A stretch of 64,000 nt of DNA from an uncultured Bacteroidales bacterium (GCA_944322025.1 CALUOH010000061.1:40657-104656); one strand, 5' to 3'; positions 1 to 8,566 are shown, counted from the stretch's first letter. The notes: generated by a model not told the origin, from the sequence alone. Made by a program: numbers and translations.

Positions 1-287
1 CGCCGGAGCAAGTCAGTCACACCACCGTGTATCAGCGGCTCTCCGCCCGTCAGGGTGATGCGCCCTATCCGCCGGTCAAGCCTCTCCACTATCTCGTCGG
101 CCGACATCTCGCGGTAACGGCACTCTTCCTCTTCGCCGTACAGGGCGTATCTGCTGTCGCAATAAGAGCAGCGCAGATTGCAGCCCGCCAGACGCACGAA
201 CTGCGCCGACATCCCGCCTCGGCGGCCCTCGCCGTCTATGCTGCGGAACATCTCCACCACCCGGTACTTCCTCTCCGCCATACTCAT
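1..287 (-). CDS. queE: 7-carboxy-7-deazaguanine synthase QueE (N-terminal part, runs off the window)
   Basis: Radical SAM enzyme that converts 6-carboxytetrahydropterin to 7-carboxy-7-deazaguanine in preQ0/queuosine synthesis. I translated this from the complement: it begins MSMAERKYRVVEMFRSIDGE, followed by the CX3CX2C iron-sulfur motif (GCNLRCSYCDS) and the SAM-binding TLTGGEPL segment. CX3CX2C with an early FRSIDGEG is typical of QueE. The ATG at 287 overlaps the queD stop as ATGA, which supports this start and translational coupling; an in-frame ATG at 281 is the alternative. About 95 codons are visible and the rest lies beyond position 1. It is the last visible gene of a leftward operon transporter-queC-queD-queE. 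Confidence 0.93.
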   Translation of the reverse strand, partial: MSMAERKYRVVEMFRSIDGEGRRGGMSAQFVRLAGCNLRCSYCDSRYALYGEEEECRYREMSADEIVERLDRRIGRITLTGGEPLIHGGVTDLLR

Positions 288-616
288 CTGATATACGACG
301 CGCTGTTGTGTTCGCTCTCCTGCACATCCACGCGGTAGCAACAGGGCTGAAGCCTGTCGCAGATGAACTTCGCAAGGTTCTCCGCCGTAGGGTTGAAGTC
401 CACCACGTCGTTCAGCACCTTGTGGTCAAGCAGGTCAACGATGTTCCGCTTAATCTCAGTGAAATCCATCACCATGCCGTTAGCATTGAGGCTCTCTGAG
501 CGCAGCCACAGGTCTATCACCCAGTTGTGGCCGTGCATCGCACAGCACTTCGACTCATAGTCCAGCACAAGCCTGTGAGCCGCCGAAATCTCTATACGCT
601 TCCTTATCTCGTACAT
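284..616 (-). CDS. queD: 6-carboxy-5,6,7,8-tetrahydropterin synthase QueD
   Basis: Converts dihydroneopterin triphosphate to 6-carboxytetrahydropterin, the step before QueE. Zinc ligands are visible at His14 (SAAHRL) and His28/His30 (HGHNW). The catalytic Cys24 lies four residues before His28 (C-x3-HGH), and a late Glu sits in VQESEHN. At 110 aa it has the usual length for the short QueD family. I chose the ATG at 616; a GTG one codon upstream (619) is also possible. Both overlap the queC stop, and a GGAG stretch lies about 10 nt upstream. Its stop overlaps the queE start (ATGA). Sitting between queC and queE leaves little doubt about the role. Confidence 0.95.
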   Translation of the reverse strand: MYEIRKRIEISAAHRLVLDYESKCCAMHGHNWVIDLWLRSESLNANGMVMDFTEIKRNIVDLLDHKVLNDVVDFNPTAENLAKFICDRLQPCCYRVDVQESEHNSASYIR

Positions 617-1308
617 CACCGTCTCTCCGTTATGCCGTTGGCCTGCGCCTTATGCGCGTCCCTCTCTTTCAGATACTCCTCCAGCCCGTGCCGCCGAAGC
701 TTGCACGAAGGGCAGTGGCCGCACCCATCGCCCACAATGCCGTTGTAGCAGGTGAGCGTCTTCTCCCTCACAATGTCGAACACCCCAAGCTCATCGGCCA
801 TGCGCCACGTCTCCCTCTTGTCCATCCACATCAGGGGAGTGTGTATGACGAACTGGCTCTCCATCGCGAGGTTCAGCGTCACGTTGAGGCTACGGATGAA
901 GTTGTCCCGACAGTCGGGATAGCCGCTGAAATCGGTCTGCGACACCCCCGTCACTATGTTAGCCGCACCGAGTTCACGGGCAATGACCGCCGCCACGCTC
1001 AGGAAAAAGAGGTTGCGCCCCGGCACGAAGGTGTTAGGCACTCCTCCCACAGGCACATCCTCGTCCATAGCCATACCGATGTCCGTCAGCGAGTTGTGCG
1101 CCAGTCCACCGATAAACGGCAAATCGACAACACGAAACGGCACGCCGGCCTCTCCGGCTATCGCCCTCGCCACATCAACCTCCGCCACATGCTTCTGCCC
1201 ATAGGAGAAACAGAGCGCGTAGACCCTCTCAAACTCTCTCTTTGCCCAATAGAGGCAGGTCGTAGAATCCTGCCCGCCACTGAAGACCACTACTGCATCA
1301 TTGTTCAT
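616..1308 (-). CDS. queC: 7-cyano-7-deazaguanine synthase QueC
   Basis: ATP-dependent enzyme that makes preQ0 from 7-carboxy-7-deazaguanine and ammonia. The N-terminal PP-loop nucleotide-binding motif [11 protein letters not shown] is present at residues 9-19. A C-terminal four-cysteine zinc site (C-YNG...CGHCPSC) lies near residues 185-205. Length (230 aa) fits the family. The gene is 21 bp downstream of the transporter gene and overlaps queD, so the four genes look like one transcript. No queF is visible, so whether preQ0 is reduced to preQ1 cannot be told from this window. Confidence 0.96.
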   Translation of the reverse strand: MNNDAVVVFSGGQDSTTCLYWAKREFERVYALCFSYGQKHVAEVDVARAIAGEAGVPFRVVDLPFIGGLAHNSLTDIGMAMDEDVPVGGVPNTFVPGRNLFFLSVAAVIARELGAANIVTGVSQTDFSGYPDCRDNFIRSLNVTLNLAMESQFVIHTPLMWMDKRETWRMADELGVFDIVREKTLTCYNGIVGDGCGHCPSCKLRRHGLEEYLKERDAHKAQANGITERR

Positions 1309-1329
1309 AGCTGTATGATTTACGTTATG

Positions 1330-2031
1330 TTATCCTTTGAGACTGAATGGGTTGTACGATATGTCCTCGTCGTAGGTGTCTTCTTTCTCGCGTCGTTTGA
1401 CATAGGTTACCACGGAGGCGGTCACGGGCAGTATCAGCACTTCGTATGCCGTTTTAAGGACGGTTTCCGTGGCTACAATGACGAACACTGTCCCTAAGGG
1501 TATCACTCCGATGAAGCCAAGGCATGTGAAGACGAGCGTATCGCCCGCTTCGCCTATCAGCGACGAGACGGCAGCCCTCAGCCAGAACCTGCGGCCTCGC
1601 TGACGGAGCTTCATCTTGCTCATTATAAAGGCATTGAGGAATGAGCCGACAAGGAAGCCCACCAGACTCGCCCCCATGATGCGCGGTGTCTGCGCCAGCG
1701 TGGCGGCATAGCCCTCCTGCATCCCCGCCCAGTGAGGCGACGGGGGCAACGCCACCGAAATCTGGAACATCACCACAGCCAGCAGGTTAGTGGCGAACGA
1801 CATCCATATCACAAGCCTCATGTTCCTGTATCCCCACACCTCGCAGATGCAGTCGTTGATGATATACGAGAGCGGGAAAATCAGCAGTCCCGCAGTCGAA
1901 GTCAACGTAAACCCCGGGAGATGAATATCGAATTGCTTTACAGCCAGTATGTTCGATATTACGAGGCAGACGCTGCACACTATGGCCAGCATAAGGAAAA
2001 AGGCAGAATAAGTCCGTTTCATACTCTTCAT
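1330..2031 (-). CDS. yhhQ: queuosine precursor transporter, YhhQ/QPTR family
   Basis: Integral inner-membrane protein of about 233 aa with roughly six hydrophobic segments. Family features include ISNILAVKQF in the first helix, FPLSYIINDCICEVWGYR, and late VATETVLKTAYEVL. Members of this family (COG1738) import preQ0/preQ1. The frame stays open upstream to 2262, but that extension is Arg/Cys/Pro-rich and unlike the family, so I start at ATG 2031 (MKSMKRTYSAFF); ATG 2022 is equally plausible. It heads the queC-queD-queE operon, so salvage and de novo synthesis of 7-deazaguanine appear co-expressed. A palindrome lies 16 nt upstream of the start. Confidence 0.9.
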   Translation of the reverse strand: MKSMKRTYSAFFLMLAIVCSVCLVISNILAVKQFDIHLPGFTLTSTAGLLIFPLSYIINDCICEVWGYRNMRLVIWMSFATNLLAVVMFQISVALPPSPHWAGMQEGYAATLAQTPRIMGASLVGFLVGSFLNAFIMSKMKLRQRGRRFWLRAAVSSLIGEAGDTLVFTCLGFIGVIPLGTVFVIVATETVLKTAYEVLILPVTASVVTYVKRREKEDTYDEDISYNPFSLKG

Positions 2032-2047
2032 TTTTAACGTCACATCC

Positions 2048-2072
2048 CCTGCGGGGATACGTATCCCGCAGG
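2048..2072 (-). promoter_or_regulatory. palindromic hairpin just upstream of the queuosine transporter gene
   Basis: Near-perfect inverted repeat: a 13-nt left arm (CCTGCGGGGATAC) and a 12-nt right arm (GTATCCCGCAGG) meet at 2060/2061 with one bulged G. It sits 16-40 nt before the start codon, where an RNA hairpin could block ribosome access or act as an operator. I could not match it to a preQ1 riboswitch class. Confidence 0.45.
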
Positions 2073-2434
2073 AGAAAACGGTATCAGTCACAGGTGAAGG
2101 CCAAAGGGAACACACATCAGAGAGGGCAGCCCCGCAAGGAGAGAGGCCGAGCCGCCGCAGCAGACAGCCGCGACAGAGCGAGAGCCGCAGACCTCCCCAC
2201 AAGGGAGGGAGGCAGACGCGCCACGCCGACGGCAGCACGCGGGCGCAAGAGCACAACGGCACTCTCCTGCATTGACGAACGATACAATCGTGAAACTATA
2301 TCCTCTGTTGTGTAAGCCCAAGGGGGAGAGGCGCATGCCCATCCGCCCGGCATCGTTCCTTGTTTTTTACGTGGTTGACCAAGCACACGGCAGCATCCGC
2401 CAGAGCGGCGGACACTCGCTATAAAAGACTATTG

Positions 2435-2534
2435 ACCGTTGTCGCGGCGCGTGCAGCCTATCGGGGCAGCCTCATCGCCTCAAGCTGCCCTACGGCTCAC
2501 TGCCGCAGGGCACAGCCTGCACACGACATCCGGT
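2435..2534 (-). ncRNA. candidate structured leader or small RNA upstream of the queuosine operon
   Basis: Reading leftward from the promoter at 2544-2551, the RNA closes on itself: ACCG near 2531 pairs with CGGT near 2435, with nested GTCG/CGAC and GTGCAG/CTGCAC stems. Inside are two hairpins. One is an 11-bp stem over 2486-2512 with a 5-nt loop. The other is a 7-bp stem, GGGCAGC with GCTGCCC, over 2464-2490. They share 2486-2490, so they cannot form together, as in a two-state switch. No family recognised; it does not match 6S, RNase P, SRP RNA or a cobalamin riboswitch by eye. About 400 nt separate it from the transporter start, so an independent small RNA is possible. Confidence 0.4.
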
Positions 2535-2543
2535 AACAGGCCG

Positions 2544-2551
2544 CAAAAGTA
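2544..2551 (-). promoter_or_regulatory. promoter -7 box (TACTTTTG) for the leftward queuosine-operon leader
   Basis: On the minus strand TACTTTTG matches the Bacteroidetes -7 consensus TAnnTTTG and is followed directly by the structured region. It implies a leader of roughly 500 nt before the transporter gene, or a separate small RNA. Confidence 0.55.
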
Positions 2552-2712
2552 CAACTATTTCTCCGAATAGACAAGCCCGCAGTCCGCCACTAAGCGAGGG
2601 CGGGGGCAGGAGGGATGGGCCGGGGAGGGCAAGAGGCAGAGGCTACGCAAAAGGAGATGCAGCCGAAAAATGCCCGTCTGGGTAGGCAAGCCCGTGCGGA
2701 TGGGCTTCGGAG

Positions 2713-2771
2713 AGGCTCCGGAGACCCTCCGGAGCTGCTCGGTCGAGAGTACGTGTTTTTAACCCAAATTA
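2713..2771 (+). repeat. dispersed intergenic repeat, copy 1
   Basis: Core GAGAGTACGTGTTTTTAAC at 2745-2763, preceded by a GC-rich stretch rich in CTCCGGAG. First of at least nine copies in gene gaps of this window. The gap 2552-3179 otherwise holds copies 2 and 3 and purine-rich low-complexity sequence; I see no gene in it. Confidence 0.8.
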
Positions 2772-2885
2772 GCACTTCGGAAGTCATGGGAGAATCTGTG
2801 GAGTGGGAGGTGTGCACGGAAAGGGTGCAGAGATGGGATGGACAGGAGGCAGACGGTGTAAGGGGTGAGGTAAGGAGGGTGGCCT

Positions 2886-2945
2886 GAGGCTCCGTAGGGG
2901 CTGGCTGGCCGTTGGCTCGAGAGTACGTGTTTTTAACTCTGATTA
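2886..2945 (+). repeat. dispersed intergenic repeat, copy 2
   Basis: Core GAGAGTACGTGTTTTTAAC at 2919-2937, with the conserved 5' block CTCCGTAGGGGCTGGCTGG and a 3' flank TCTGATTA. AGAGT and ACTCT flank the T-run as a short inverted repeat. Confidence 0.88.
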
Positions 2946-2999
2946 AGACTACGGGTTTGGGTGACGGACGGGGATGAGTGGGCTGAGGATAGGGAGGAG

Positions 3000-3055
3000 G
3001 TTCGTAGGGGCTGGCTGGCGGCTGGCTCGAGAGTACGTGTTTTTAACCTAAATTC
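3000..3055 (+). repeat. dispersed intergenic repeat, copy 3
   Basis: Core GAGAGTACGTGTTTTTAAC at 3029-3047, after the same CGTAGGGGCTGGCTGG block. It lies 110 bp from copy 2 in the same orientation. Confidence 0.88.
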
Positions 3056-3179
3056 ACGCAGAGAGAAAGGTGAGGGGAGGAGGGAGGAATAGAGAGAAAA
3101 AGAGGGATGAAACAAAAAGGCGCGGCGGAGCACCAGTAAGAGGTGCTCCGCCGCGCTGTCTTATACTCTATACGGCTGT

Positions 3180-4850
3180 TTATTTCAACAGATTGACATA
3201 GAGGAAGCGTTTGATGCTCTTTTTCGGGGTTTTCTCGAACTCCTTGGGGTAGAGCTGTATGGCAACGAGGTTCTCGTAGGAGGCCGTCATGGAGTTGAGG
3301 TTCTTGCGGTTCTCCTCCATCACCATCTCAAGTTCCTTGTGCGAGAGCTTGGCCTCGTCGACAGCGTCGTAGTCAGGCACGACGAAGCCCACGAGCTTGT
3401 GGTCGGAGTTCTCGAGGACGAGGCTCTCCATGACGAAGGGCATGTTGTTCAGCTTGGCCTCTATCCCCTCGGGGTAGATGTTCTGACCGGAAGGGCCGAG
3501 GAGCATGGTCTTGTTGCGGCCGCGTATGTAGAGAGTGCCGTCGTCGTCCATCATTCCCATGTCGCCGGTGTGCAGCCATCCGTCGTCGTCAAGTACGGCG
3601 CGTGTGGCCTCCTCGTTCTTGTAGTAGCCCATCATCACATGCTCGCCGCGCACGAGTATCTCGCCCACCTCGTCGTCGGGGTTCTTCCTGTCGATGCGGG
3701 CCTCCATTGCGGGCAGCACACGGCCTACGGAGGTAAGCTTGTATTCGTTCCACGGGGTGTAGCTGATGAGCGGAGCGCACTCCGTCATGCCGTAGCCGAC
3801 GGTGAAGCGGAAGCCTATCTTCTTGAAAAAGGCCTCGGCGTCGGGGTTCATCGGCGCGCCTCCTATTATCACCTGCGAGAACTCGCCGCCGAAGGCATCG
3901 GTCAGCTTGTTGCGCACGGCTGCTAGTATCGCACTGTCGATGAGGGGGACGCTGAGCGCCCAGCGCATGGAGCGTTTCTCCAGCATGGGCATTATCTGCT
4001 TGCGGTATATCTTCTCGATGATGAGGGGGACAGTGAATATGCAGGAGGGTCTGACCTCGGAAAAGGCCTTGAGCAGGACTTTCGGCGAGGGTATCTTGCC
4101 GAGATATGTGGTGTGAGAGCCGGCACAGAAGGAGGTGAGGAAGTCGAACGCGCAGCCATAAGCATGCGCCAGCGGGAGGAAGGCCAATGCGCGATTGCCG
4201 CACTCGAGGAGCTTCGTTCCTATGCCGAATGCGACATTGCCAGCCAGCGCATTGCCTGAGAGCATCACGCCCTTTGAGAAGCCGGTTGTGCCGGAGGTGT
4301 AGCTGATGCAGACAAGCTCCGTGTTGGGTATTGTCGGATACAGCACGTCGGCAGCCGTGTAGCCGTTGGGGTAACGCTTAGCGAAGGCGTCGGGCAGTTC
4401 TTTGACTGCTTTTTGTATGTGTTCGCCGTCGTGCTGATGGAGGCAGCGGAAGTCGTTAAGAGAGAATATGGCACGCAGGTCGGGCACTTTCTCCTCTTCG
4501 ATGTTCTCCCATATATTGTCGCTCACGAAGAGCAGCTTGGAATCCGAATGGTTCACGATGTGCTGCACGTCGTTCGGGTTGAAGTCCTGAAGTATCGGCA
4601 CTATCACCGCACCGTATGTGACTGTGGCGATATAGACCATGCACCAGCGTGCACCGTTTTTGCCTATGAGCGAGACCTTGTCACCCTTTTCAAGTCCAAT
4701 CTGTTCAAAGAGCAGGTGGAGGCGGGCAATCTCCGTCCCGGCCTCGCCGAACGTGAAAGTCTGCTGCTCTATGTAGTCCGTGAACGCGGGCATGTCCCAA
4801 TGCTCCTTGATACTGCTCTCGAAAAGGCGTATGAAATTCTCTTTAACCAT
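3180..4850 (-). CDS. AMP-dependent acyl-CoA synthetase (long-chain-fatty-acid-CoA ligase type)
   Basis: Adenylate-forming enzyme of 556 aa expected to activate a fatty acid with ATP and transfer it to CoA. Visible ANL-superfamily motifs: the phosphate-binding loop YTSGTTGFSKGV at residues 184-195, the adenine-binding GYGMTECAP at 352-360, the hinge-region Asp in WLHTGDMG near 425-432, and RGRNKTMLLGPSGQNIYPEG near 443-461. There is no signal peptide, so it is cytoplasmic. The chain length it prefers cannot be read here, and a carrier-protein acceptor is not excluded. It is monocistronic and upstream of it lies a cluster of phased TGTGCA motifs that may be operator sites. Confidence 0.9.
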   Translation of the reverse strand: MVKENFIRLFESSIKEHWDMPAFTDYIEQQTFTFGEAGTEIARLHLLFEQIGLEKGDKVSLIGKNGARWCMVYIATVTYGAVIVPILQDFNPNDVQHIVNHSDSKLLFVSDNIWENIEEEKVPDLRAIFSLNDFRCLHQHDGEHIQKAVKELPDAFAKRYPNGYTAADVLYPTIPNTELVCISYTSGTTGFSKGVMLSGNALAGNVAFGIGTKLLECGNRALAFLPLAHAYGCAFDFLTSFCAGSHTTYLGKIPSPKVLLKAFSEVRPSCIFTVPLIIEKIYRKQIMPMLEKRSMRWALSVPLIDSAILAAVRNKLTDAFGGEFSQVIIGGAPMNPDAEAFFKKIGFRFTVGYGMTECAPLISYTPWNEYKLTSVGRVLPAMEARIDRKNPDDEVGEILVRGEHVMMGYYKNEEATRAVLDDDGWLHTGDMGMMDDDGTLYIRGRNKTMLLGPSGQNIYPEGIEAKLNNMPFVMESLVLENSDHKLVGFVVPDYDAVDEAKLSHKELEMVMEENRKNLNSMTASYENLVAIQLYPKEFEKTPKKSIKRFLYVNLLK

Positions 4851-4928
4851 AAGATAAATGTTGAATGTATTTGAACAATGCGCTCCCTATCGACGCGCCG
4901 ACCGCGCCCGGGAGGCATATTTCGGCCG

Positions 4929-4936
4929 CGAAGTTA
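4929..4936 (-). promoter_or_regulatory. possible -7 box for the acyl-CoA ligase gene
   Basis: TAACTTCG on the minus strand is one mismatch from TAnnTTTG and lies about 80 nt before the start codon. Weak on its own; the TGTGCA motifs immediately upstream make it more plausible. Confidence 0.35.
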
Positions 4937-4954
4937 CACATTTCCTGCCATAAG

Positions 4955-5022
4955 TGTGCAATTTCGGGAGGAGAATATGCACATTTTTATCTTAAGTGTG
5001 CACAGAATAGGCTGTATGTGCA
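4955..5022 (-). promoter_or_regulatory. four helically phased TGTGCA motifs upstream of the acyl-CoA ligase
   Basis: TGTGCA occurs at 4955-4960, 4997-5002 and 5017-5022, and its complement TGCACA at 4978-4983, spaced 19-23 bp (about two helical turns). Two copies share the longer context TAAGTGTGCA, 42 bp apart. This is the layout expected for an activator or cooperative repressor binding one DNA face. No regulator is identified. Confidence 0.4.
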
Positions 5023-5136
5023 ACAAAGCGAGGGGGAAGGGAGCCCGGCATGTGAGCGAAACGGCATACGCGCAAACGGGGGCGCAGACAGAAGATGCAC
5101 GGGCGGAAACGGGGGGATGTGGCGGACGGGGACAAT

Positions 5137-5169
5137 AAAAAAGGAGACCCGGACGGTATCCGAGTCTCC
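5137..5169 (-). terminator. intrinsic terminator of the tRNA-Arg gene
   Basis: On the minus strand GGAGACTCGGA pairs with TCCGGGTCTCC and is followed by a run of six T, immediately after the tRNA 3' end. Confidence 0.85.
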
Positions 5170-5173
5170 TTTG

Positions 5174-5247
5174 TGATCCCAACAGGATTCAAACCTGTAA
5201 CCTTCGCATCCGTAGTGCGATGCTCTATTCAGTTAAGCTATGGGACC
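5174..5247 (-). tRNA. tRNA-Arg (anticodon ACG)
   Basis: Cloverleaf on the minus strand: acceptor GGTCCCA with TGGGATC, anticodon stem TCGCA/TGCGA enclosing CTACGGA (anticodon ACG), T arm ACAGG-TTTGAAT-CCTGT, discriminator A. CCA is not encoded. ACG, read as ICG, decodes CGN arginine codons. Confidence 0.95.
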
Positions 5248-5471
5248 GTGGCAATCTCTCAATTGCGGATGCAAAGGTAGGCATTTTTTCCATATTGGGC
5301 AAACAATCTTACGCTTTTTTGCTCCAGTTTCTCTTCACTTTTCCGCAAACCATTAAAAAACAAGTATATAGAGACGAGTTTTTATATTTACTTCACACTC
5401 AGAGAGCGCGAAATGACCCTACGGAGGAAAAATAATCGGGAGAAACAAGCCGGCCGTACCAATAAATTGCG

Positions 5472-5479
5472 TACCTTTG
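5472..5479 (+). promoter_or_regulatory. promoter -7 box (TACCTTTG) of the SIMPL gene
   Basis: Exact match to TAnnTTTG, 30 nt before the chosen start codon. It rules out the longer upstream reading frame from 5413. Confidence 0.7.
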
Positions 5480-5508
5480 TCCGTAGTAACCAAAAACAGA
5501 TTCATCAT

Positions 5509-6210
5509 ATGAAAAACAAAGTATTGGAAGCCTCAATATTGGCAATAGGCATCATCATCTTCGGGCTGATACTGCGCTCGAGTCTGCTCGACATGACCTC
5601 GGTAAAACGCACAGTCACAGTGAAGGGTTTCTCCGAACGGCTCGTGCCAGCCGACAAGGTCATATGGCCGCTGGCCTACACATTACAAGGCAATGACCTC
5701 GTCTACCTCTACGATAATGTCCAAAAGGTAAACTCCTACATCATCGGATTTCTGAAAGAGAACGGCGTGACGGACAGCGAAATAAACGTCGCTCCGCCAT
5801 CAGCTGACGACAATGAAGCCAACAGCTACTCTGATAACAAGCCGCTGTACAAATATGACATGACGTCAGTCATAACAGTCACGTCATCAAACGTAGATAC
5901 CATACGCTCACTCATCCTCCGCCAACCGGAGCTCTTTAAGGCGGGCATATTCCTTCACCAGAACGACTACCTCTATTCCATCGAGTATGAATTTACCAAG
6001 CTGAACGAAATCAAGCCGCAGATGATACAGGAGGCTACAATCGACGCACGCAACGCAGCCGAGAAATTCGCACAGGACTCCAACAGCAAACTCGGCAAAA
6101 TCAAGTACGCACGGCAGGGGCAATTCTCCATTGAGAACCGCGACTACAACACACAGCACATTAAACTCGTGCGCGTGGTAACCACCATAGACTACAACCT
6201 GAAAGACTGA
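5509..6210 (+). CDS. SIMPL (DUF541) domain protein, membrane-anchored periplasmic
   Basis: A 233-aa protein with one N-terminal hydrophobic segment (residues 6-25, LEASILAIGIIIFGLILR), then a periplasmic SIMPL domain. The family pattern is seen in RTVTVKGFSERLVPADKVIWPL and in the late ARQGQFSIENR and VVTTIDYNL. SIMPL proteins are widespread, and no enzymatic activity is established for this Bacteroidales group. The start at ATG 5509 follows the promoter; the open frame back to 5413 precedes it and was discarded. It is monocistronic and points the same way as typA. Confidence 0.85.
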   Translation: MKNKVLEASILAIGIIIFGLILRSSLLDMTSVKRTVTVKGFSERLVPADKVIWPLAYTLQGNDLVYLYDNVQKVNSYIIGFLKENGVTDSEINVAPPSADDNEANSYSDNKPLYKYDMTSVITVTSSNVDTIRSLILRQPELFKAGIFLHQNDYLYSIEYEFTKLNEIKPQMIQEATIDARNAAEKFAQDSNSKLGKIKYARQGQFSIENRDYNTQHIKLVRVVTTIDYNLKD

Positions 6211-6306
6211 CCGCGCCGTAAAGCGCAATCTGACAACAGGGCATCATTAACAGCGCATTGGCAAGCAGGAGCTTTGTTCCCGTTTGTCAATGCGTGTGAT
6301 TTTGCG

Positions 6307-6314
6307 TACCTTTG
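6307..6314 (+). promoter_or_regulatory. promoter of typA
   Basis: TACCTTTG at 6307-6314, with a TTTG -33 element at 6283-6286, 20 bp upstream of the -7 box. Both consensus elements are present. Confidence 0.75.
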
Positions 6315-6398
6315 TACCTGAAGACACAAGACAGGACGGGATTGGCATAACGACATGACCGCCAAATCCTTAGAGACATAAATACATTATTCGACTAC

Positions 6399-8198
6399 AT
6401 GCAGAAAATCAGAAACATCGCGATAATCGCGCACGTTGACCACGGCAAGACCACCCTTGTGGACAAGATGCTACTCGCCGGACAACTTTTCAGAGAAAAC
6501 CAGCAGACAGGCGAACTGATGCTGGACAACAACGACCTCGAACGCGAGAGGGGCATCACGATACTCTCCAAGAACGTATCGATAACATACAAGGATACAA
6601 AGATAAACATCATAGACACGCCGGGGCACGCCGACTTCGGCGGTGAGGTGGAGCGCGTGCTGAACATGGCGGACGGCTGCCTGCTGCTCGTCGACGCGTT
6701 TGAAGGGCCGATGCCGCAGACACGTTTCGTGCTACAGAAGGCTCTCCAGATGGGTCTGAAACCTATTGTGGTGATAAACAAAGTGGACAAGCCGAACTGC
6801 CATCCGGACGAGGTGCAGGAGGCTGTGTTCGACCTGATGTTCAACCTCGACGCTACGGAAGAGCAGCTCGATTTCCCCACTATCTACGGCTCAGCCAAGC
6901 AGAACTGGATGTCCACGGACTGGCGCAACAAGACGGAGGACATCACGCCGCTGCTTGACGCTATAATAGAATACATCCCAGAGCCGCCCATGATAGAGGG
7001 GCCGCTACAGATGCTCATCACATCGCTGGACTACTCGTCATACGTGGGACGCATAGCCGTAGGCCGCGTACACCGCGGCACTGTGCGCGAAAATCAGGAA
7101 ATCGCCCTCGTCAAGAGGGACGGGACAATCACGAAGTCACGCATCAAGTCGCTCAACACATTCACCGGACTCGGGCGCACCCCTGTGAGCGAGGTATCGT
7201 CGGGCGACATCTGCGCCATTGTCGGCATAGAGAATTTCGACATAGGCGACTCGATATGCGACGTGGAGTCGCCGGAACCGCTCACGCCGATAGCGGTGGA
7301 CGAACCCACTATGAGCATGTCGTTCACGAACAACGATTCGCCGTTCTTCGGACGCGACGGCAAATATGTGACCTCACGCCATCTGCATGACCGCCTCATG
7401 CGCGAACTCGACAAGAACCTCGCCCTCCGCGTGGAGAAAGCACCGAACGCCGACGTGTGGACAGTCTCCGGGCGCGGGGTACTGCACCTCTCGGTCCTGA
7501 TAGAGACCATGCGCCGCGAGGGCTATGAGCTACAAGTGGGTCAGCCGCAGGTCATTACAAAAGAGATAGACGGAGTGCTGTGCGAACCGATAGAGGAGCT
7601 GACAGTCAACCTGCCGGAGGAGTGCGCAAGCAAGATAATAGATATGGTGACACGACGCAAGGGAGAGCTACGAAGCATGGTGACACAGAAAGACCGCATA
7701 CATCTGGAGTTCGCCATCCCGTCACGCGGCATCATCGGCCTGCGCAACAATGTGCTGACAGCATCGGCGGGAGAGGCCATCATGGCGCACCGATTCCTCG
7801 ACTATGAGCCGTGGAAAGGCGAAATCGAGCGGCGGACAAACGGCTCCATCATCGCGATGGAGTCCGGCACGGCATACGCCTACTCGATAGACAAACTCCA
7901 AGACCGTGGGCGTTTCTTCATATTCCCACAGGAGGAGGTCTACGCCGGACAGGTGGTCGGCGAACACTGCAAGGAGGGAGACCTCGTGGTGAACGTCACC
8001 AAGTCAAAGAAACTCACCAATATGCGCGCATCGGGTTCTGACGAAAAGGTCAAGCTGATACCGCCGGTGGTGATGAGCCTCGAGGAGACACTCGAATACA
8101 TCAAGGCGGACGAGTATGCGGAGATAACGCCACGCCACATACGCATACGCAAAATAATACTCGACGAGAACGAGCGCAAACGTGCATCGCGCGGATGA
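6399..8198 (+). CDS. typA: translational GTPase TypA/BipA
   Basis: Ribosome-associated GTPase of 599 aa that acts in ribosome assembly and stress adaptation. The G domain motifs are clear: AHVDHGKT (G1, residues 11-18), RERGITI (G2), DTPGHADF (G3) and NKVDKP (G4). They are followed by EF-Tu-like domain II, and the BipA-specific C-terminal region contains [10 protein letters not shown] and [14 protein letters not shown]. Length equals that of typical TypA, distinguishing it from EF-G and LepA. Single gene behind its own promoter. Confidence 0.97.
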   Translation: MQKIRNIAIIAHVDHGKTTLVDKMLLAGQLFRENQQTGELMLDNNDLERERGITILSKNVSITYKDTKINIIDTPGHADFGGEVERVLNMADGCLLLVDAFEGPMPQTRFVLQKALQMGLKPIVVINKVDKPNCHPDEVQEAVFDLMFNLDATEEQLDFPTIYGSAKQNWMSTDWRNKTEDITPLLDAIIEYIPEPPMIEGPLQMLITSLDYSSYVGRIAVGRVHRGTVRENQEIALVKRDGTITKSRIKSLNTFTGLGRTPVSEVSSGDICAIVGIENFDIGDSICDVESPEPLTPIAVDEPTMSMSFTNNDSPFFGRDGKYVTSRHLHDRLMRELDKNLALRVEKAPNADVWTVSGRGVLHLSVLIETMRREGYELQVGQPQVITKEIDGVLCEPIEELTVNLPEECASKIIDMVTRRKGELRSMVTQKDRIHLEFAIPSRGIIGLRNNVLTASAGEAIMAHRFLDYEPWKGEIERRTNGSIIAMESGTAYAYSIDKLQDRGRFFIFPQEEVYAGQVVGEHCKEGDLVVNVTKSKKLTNMRASGSDEKVKLIPPVVMSLEETLEYIKADEYAEITPRHIRIRKIILDENERKRASRG

Positions 8199-8284
8199 TT
8201 GGCAGTAGCCGGACGAGTTGTTAAATAAATGCAAACAGGACAATATTGCGTAAACAGCACTTTTGCGTGTGCGCTTTTTTTGCT

Positions 8285-8291
8285 TACTTTG
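8285..8291 (+). promoter_or_regulatory. promoter -7 box of the 56-aa membrane protein
   Basis: TTACTTTGC context with TACTTTG at 8285-8291, close to the Bacteroidetes -7 consensus but one base short in the spacer, 36 nt before the ATG at 8328. Confidence 0.5.
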
Positions 8292-8327
8292 CATGAGGAA
8301 AACAAGAACAATCAAACATATCTGATC

Positions 8328-8498
8328 ATGAAAGAATTTGTAAAGTACTTAGGGGTAGTATTGGTACTCGCAGGAGTAGTGATACTGATAGTGCACAGTC
8401 AGACGTTAGGAGCCAGCAATTCATATCTCGTAGCAGGCATGTGTTGCGTGACTATCGGTACCGTAGCACACATAATCATCAACAAGTTTGTGATCTGA
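8328..8498 (+). CDS. small two-helix membrane protein, unknown function
   Basis: 56 aa starting MKEFVKYLG. Residues 6-24 (LGVVLVLAGVVILIV) and about 32-50 (LVAGMCCVTIGTVAHIIIN) are two probable transmembrane helices joined by a short SQTLGASNS loop. An open frame extends back to 8229 but overlaps the promoter, so the ATG at 8328 is preferred. It has its own promoter and a strong terminator, so it is a self-contained transcription unit between typA and parE. I do not recognise the family. Confidence 0.75.
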   Translation: MKEFVKYLGVVLVLAGVVILIVHSQTLGASNSYLVAGMCCVTIGTVAHIIINKFVI

Positions 8499-8566
8499 CA
8501 AAGAAGAGACATTAAGATTACGGTGCGTGTATCCCATGCACCATAGAGTCAAGCATTAAAACAGGA

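Noticed and set aside
2048..2551. Known preQ1 riboswitch upstream of the queuosine operon
   Set aside because: I could not place the preQ1-I A-rich tail pseudoknot or the class II/III elements. Left as an unassigned structured leader.
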